This document shows, one piece after another, positions 51,824 to 54,285 of a stretch of DNA of 54,285 bases (position 1 is its first letter; each line of letters opens with the position of its first letter). This DNA is from Pseudomonadota bacterium (lineage in GTDB: Bacteria > Pseudomonadota > Alphaproteobacteria > Rhizobiales > Beijerinckiaceae): positions 1 through 54,285 of the forward strand of contig JAJZGX010000004.1 of the NCBI GenBank assembly GCA_021804825.1, in the 5' to 3' direction. The notes beneath the pieces were generated by a model. That model had not been told where the DNA came from, ran no database searches, and worked only from the letters and a program-made list of their open reading frames with translations. The position numbers and the translations under genes were made by a program.

Positions 51824-53140
51824 TCAAGGCCGCAACGGCCCCCACGACGGGTCTGAGGCGTAGTGGGGCGTTGCCACCTTCACAAGGCTGTGGCCGAAAA
51901 TGTCGCTCATCAGCAGATGCGATCCGGCATTGCCGCCCGGATCGCGAAAGAACATGACAAACAACCCGTTTGGCGCAAAGGTCGGCCCCTCGTTATGAAA
52001 GCCCTGGGTGAGGATTTTCTCGCCTGAACCATCCGGCTTCATCACGCCAATGGCAAATTCACCGGCGTGCTGCTTGGTGAAGGCAATGAGATCGCCTTTA
52101 GGCGACCAGACCGGGGTCGAATAACGTCCGTCGCCAAAGGAGATGCGGTTCGCATTGCCGCCGGAGGCGGACATGACATAAATCTGCTGGTTGCCGCCGC
52201 GATCAGATTCAAACACGATTTTGCTGCCATCGGGCGAAAAACAGGGCGCGGCGTTGATCGATTGCGAATTGGTCAGTTGCATGGTCTGGCGCGAGCCGCG
52301 CTCATAGAGAAAAATATTCGAGGCGGTGCCCTGCGACAGTGACATCAGCACCGCGCGGCCATTGGGGGCAAAGCGTGGCGAAAATGTCATGCCGGGGAAA
52401 TTGCCGAGCGTCTCGCGGCGGCCCGAGCCAACATCGATCATGGTGACTTTCGGGTGGCCGGTTCCAAACGACATATAGGCGATTTCGTGAGCGTTGGGCG
52501 ACAGGCGCGGGGTAACGGCGAGATCATCGCCGCGGGTCAGATAGCGCACGTTGGCGCCATCCTCGTCCATGAGAGCGATGCGCTTGATGCGATGCGTAGC
52601 CGGGCCAGTGCCATCGACAAAGGCCACCTGACTGTCGAAGAAACCGCCGCGCCCGGTGGCGCGCTCAAAAATGGCGTCAGACACTTTATGGGCAATGCGC
52701 CGCAGGCTTGCGGCGCCCCCTGAAAACTGCTGGCCTACGACCTGCTGGCCGGAATTGACATCCCACATGCGGAATTGCACGTTGAGCGTGCCAGCGCCCT
52801 CGGCGCTGCCGGTCACCACATATTGCACGCCCGCCTGGCGCCATTTTGCCATGTCAGGGGCGGCGGCAGGGTTGGCGATGCTTTCGGGAAAGCTTGCCGG
52901 ATCGAGCGGCGACAGGAATATCGACTGGCTCATGTCATGGGTGACGATGCCGGTGACCTGACCTGCGCTATCCCCGCCTTGCAATGACGTGATGGCGATG
53001 CTGATCGGCTTGAAAGTGCCACTGGGATTGAGTTCGACAACGAGCGGCGCAGCGCCCGCCGTCGCTGCCGCGAGACTTGCCAGGCCACCACCCAACAAGG
53101 CGCGACGGGAGAGAGGCAAGGCTTGTTGCGAGATCAGCAT
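51824..53140 (-). CDS. tolB: Tol-Pal system protein TolB
   Basis: A 438-residue periplasmic beta-propeller protein that links TolA with Pal and helps maintain the outer membrane. The N-terminal domain has [14 protein letters not shown] and a middle part leading to the propeller repeats, seen as [31 protein letters not shown] and [13 protein letters not shown]. The signal sequence contains [15 protein letters not shown], a twin-arginine motif. The ATG at 53140 has AAGG ten bases upstream; one at 53173 follows the tolA stop directly and is also possible. It lies downstream of tolA as in other tol operons. Confidence 0.95.
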   Translation of the reverse strand: MLISQQALPLSRRALLGGGLASLAAATAGAAPLVVELNPSGTFKPISIAITSLQGGDSAGQVTGIVTHDMSQSIFLSPLDPASFPESIANPAAAPDMAKWRQAGVQYVVTGSAEGAGTLNVQFRMWDVNSGQQVVGQQFSGGAASLRRIAHKVSDAIFERATGRGGFFDSQVAFVDGTGPATHRIKRIALMDEDGANVRYLTRGDDLAVTPRLSPNAHEIAYMSFGTGHPKVTMIDVGSGRRETLGNFPGMTFSPRFAPNGRAVLMSLSQGTASNIFLYERGSRQTMQLTNSQSINAAPCFSPDGSKIVFESDRGGNQQIYVMSASGGNANRISFGDGRYSTPVWSPKGDLIAFTKQHAGEFAIGVMKPDGSGEKILTQGFHNEGPTFAPNGLFVMFFRDPGGNAGSHLLMSDIFGHSLVKVATPHYASDPSWGPLRP

Positions 53141-53174
53141 GGGGCGGGATCCTTCTGGAAAATGCGTGGTCATT

Positions 53175-54284
53175 TCAGCCGTCAGTGCGGGCCGGGACTT
53201 TGAAAACAATATCCTGCCATTGGCTGAAATAGGGCAGGAAACGGGCAGGGATGACCGGCGGTGCGCAGCCCGCGATGCCCTGAACATCGGTATCGCCCAG
53301 CGATTGCTCGGCGGCATCGCTGGAGGGGTTGATCAGGTGCGGCGGAGCGCTGAACGAGCCGTCACGATTGAGGTGCAATTCCACCTGCGGCACATAGGCG
53401 GTGTGCTGGTCGCTCGGCGGAATGCAGTGGTTGAAACTATGCGCCAGCAGGGCATTCAACTGTGAAATCATGGAGTTGGACATGCGTGAGGTGCCCTTGG
53501 CCTTGGGCGCGGGCTTGGTGTCGTTGGCGTCGCGGCGACCCTGATTGTCCTCGGCAGGATCATGCGTGGATTTCAGAAAATTGGCCGCGCTGGCGAGTGT
53601 CTTTTCAAACTTCTTTTTTTGCTCAGTCTTCAGCTTGGCGGCGGCAAGGGCTTTGGCATGGGCAGCGGCTTTCGCTTTGGCTTCAGCTTTGGCCTTGGCT
53701 TGCGCTGCTGCGGCTTTGGCGGCGGCGGCTTTCGCCTGCGCAACAGCTTTGGCTTTCGCGGCGGCTTTGGCCTCGGTCTCGGCCTTGGCTTTTGCTTCGG
53801 CCTTGGCATCAGCTACAGCCTTGGCCTTTGCCTCGGCTTTGGCTTGCGCTTCAGCCTTGGCTTGCGCATCAGCCTTGGCTTTGGCTTCGACACGCGCCTT
53901 GGCTGCGGCTGCCTTCACGGCATCGGCATGACGCTGGGCCGCGGCGATGGCCGCCAGCTTCTGCGCCATGGCCTTGTCATCCACGGGTTTGGGCACGGGC
54001 TTGGGTTGCGGTGGCGGCTTTGCCACGGCAACCTTGGGCGTCGTGGCCGGGCGCAAGGCAGGCAGGGGCACAGGATGCGATTTTGGCGTCGGTTGCGCAT
54101 GCGTCATTGGCTTGGGGTGGGCCACGGGCTTGGCCTTGGGTGCTTGCCGCGAGCCTTTCATGATGGCGTTCAACTGCGCGGAACTCACCACCTCGACCGG
54201 CGTCGATTCTGCGGCATCCTGGAATTTCGGCGATGAGGCAAAATTGAACACGACAAAGCCCAGCAGTGCCAGATGCGCTGCCAC
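53175..54284 (-). CDS. tolA: TolA, cell-envelope integrity protein (5' end outside window)
   Basis: At least 369 residues; the gene probably starts beyond the right edge. The visible N-terminus ([14 protein letters not shown]) is the membrane anchor. A proline-rich segment follows, then about 120 residues of Ala/Lys-rich helical repeat (AKAEAKAKA and variants) spanning the periplasm. The C-terminal TolA/TonB-like domain has [18 protein letters not shown] and [15 protein letters not shown]. TolA energises the Tol-Pal system using TolQR in the membrane. Its stop is followed immediately by the tolB region, and tolQ and tolR would be expected to the right. Confidence 0.92.
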   Translation of the reverse strand: MAAHLALLGFVVFNFASSPKFQDAAESTPVEVVSSAQLNAIMKGSRQAPKAKPVAHPKPMTHAQPTPKSHPVPLPALRPATTPKVAVAKPPPQPKPVPKPVDDKAMAQKLAAIAAAQRHADAVKAAAAKARVEAKAKADAQAKAEAQAKAEAKAKAVADAKAEAKAKAETEAKAAAKAKAVAQAKAAAAKAAAAQAKAKAEAKAKAAAHAKALAAAKLKTEQKKKFEKTLASAANFLKSTHDPAEDNQGRRDANDTKPAPKAKGTSRMSNSMISQLNALLAHSFNHCIPPSDQHTAYVPQVELHLNRDGSFSAPPHLINPSSDAAEQSLGDTDVQGIAGCAPPVIPARFLPYFSQWQDIVFKVPARTDG

Positions 54285-54285
54285 G

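Noticed and set aside
53640-53930. Short direct repeats that could be mistaken for a CRISPR array
   Set aside because: The repeats are in-frame coding variants of Ala-Lys codons with no constant repeat and unique spacers.
53462-54236. Plus-strand frames with Gly/Phe/Leu-rich or Ala-rich repeats opposite tolA
   Set aside because: The repeats are produced by reading the Ala/Lys repeat of TolA on the wrong strand; they are not an independent repeat protein.

Overview
The window looks like a chromosomal segment of an alphaproteobacterium of the Hyphomicrobiales, probably a Beijerinckiaceae-like methylotroph; that placement is inference. It rests on the C4-pathway 5-aminolevulinate synthase, an ActS/ActR (RegB/RegA) redox two-component pair, a DnaG without zinc ligands, intracellular PHB depolymerase, and above all a XoxF-type methanol dehydrogenase plus a complete pqqABCDE cluster. 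No transposase, integrase, CRISPR array or rRNA was seen. Base composition looks even and high in G+C throughout.

Layout. 1-6.5 kb: the tail of an upstream reading frame, tRNA-Arg(CCG), an MFS transporter, a YqaA/DedA-like protein, DsbB, a GtrA-like protein, a small membrane protein, hypoxanthine phosphoribosyltransferase, a zinc-ribbon/DUF3426 protein, then ftsE-ftsX on the opposite strand. 6.7-16.1 kb: hemA and a methanol-oxidation island. Leftward it carries xoxF, the cytochrome xoxG, xoxJ and a CXXCW rhodanese-like protein. Rightward from a shared 284-base control region it carries a zinc metallohydrolase and a fused SoxYZ-like carrier. The actR and actS genes follow directly. 16.3-30.5 kb: phaZ, a PuuE-OHCU decarboxylase fusion, a large SAM/cyclase/AAA/TPR protein with altered catalytic residues, rpoD and dnaG, a DMT exporter, rpmF, and an acyl-CoA dehydrogenase/CoA-transferase pair. 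30.5-41.4 kb: msrA, a small membrane protein, pqqABCDE, a UPF0114 membrane protein, a PEBP-like protein, Ohr, an FAD-linked oxidoreductase, a DUF1330 protein, a secreted phosphoesterase and TrhO. 41.5-49 kb: a five-gene branched-chain-amino-acid-type ABC transporter, an orphan periplasmic binding protein and AMP nucleosidase. 49-54.3 kb: a small protein paired with a frameshifted HEPN-type gene, gatC-gatA, and tolB with tolA running off the right end.

How it fits together. PqqA-E make the cofactor that XoxF uses to oxidise methanol in the periplasm. XoxF carries the extra aspartate diagnostic of lanthanide-dependent enzymes; XoxG takes its electrons and XoxJ probably assists. The CXXCW protein, metallohydrolase and SoxYZ-like carrier are families that travel with quinoprotein dehydrogenases but have no settled function; together they look like a thiol or sulfur relay and are the least understood system here. 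ActS has a quinone-sensing motif and a redox cysteine, so it may tie expression of this island to respiratory redox state. An array of GTCAA/TTGAC half-sites between xoxF and the metallohydrolase gene is the best candidate regulatory site. Several genes appear to start with TTG.
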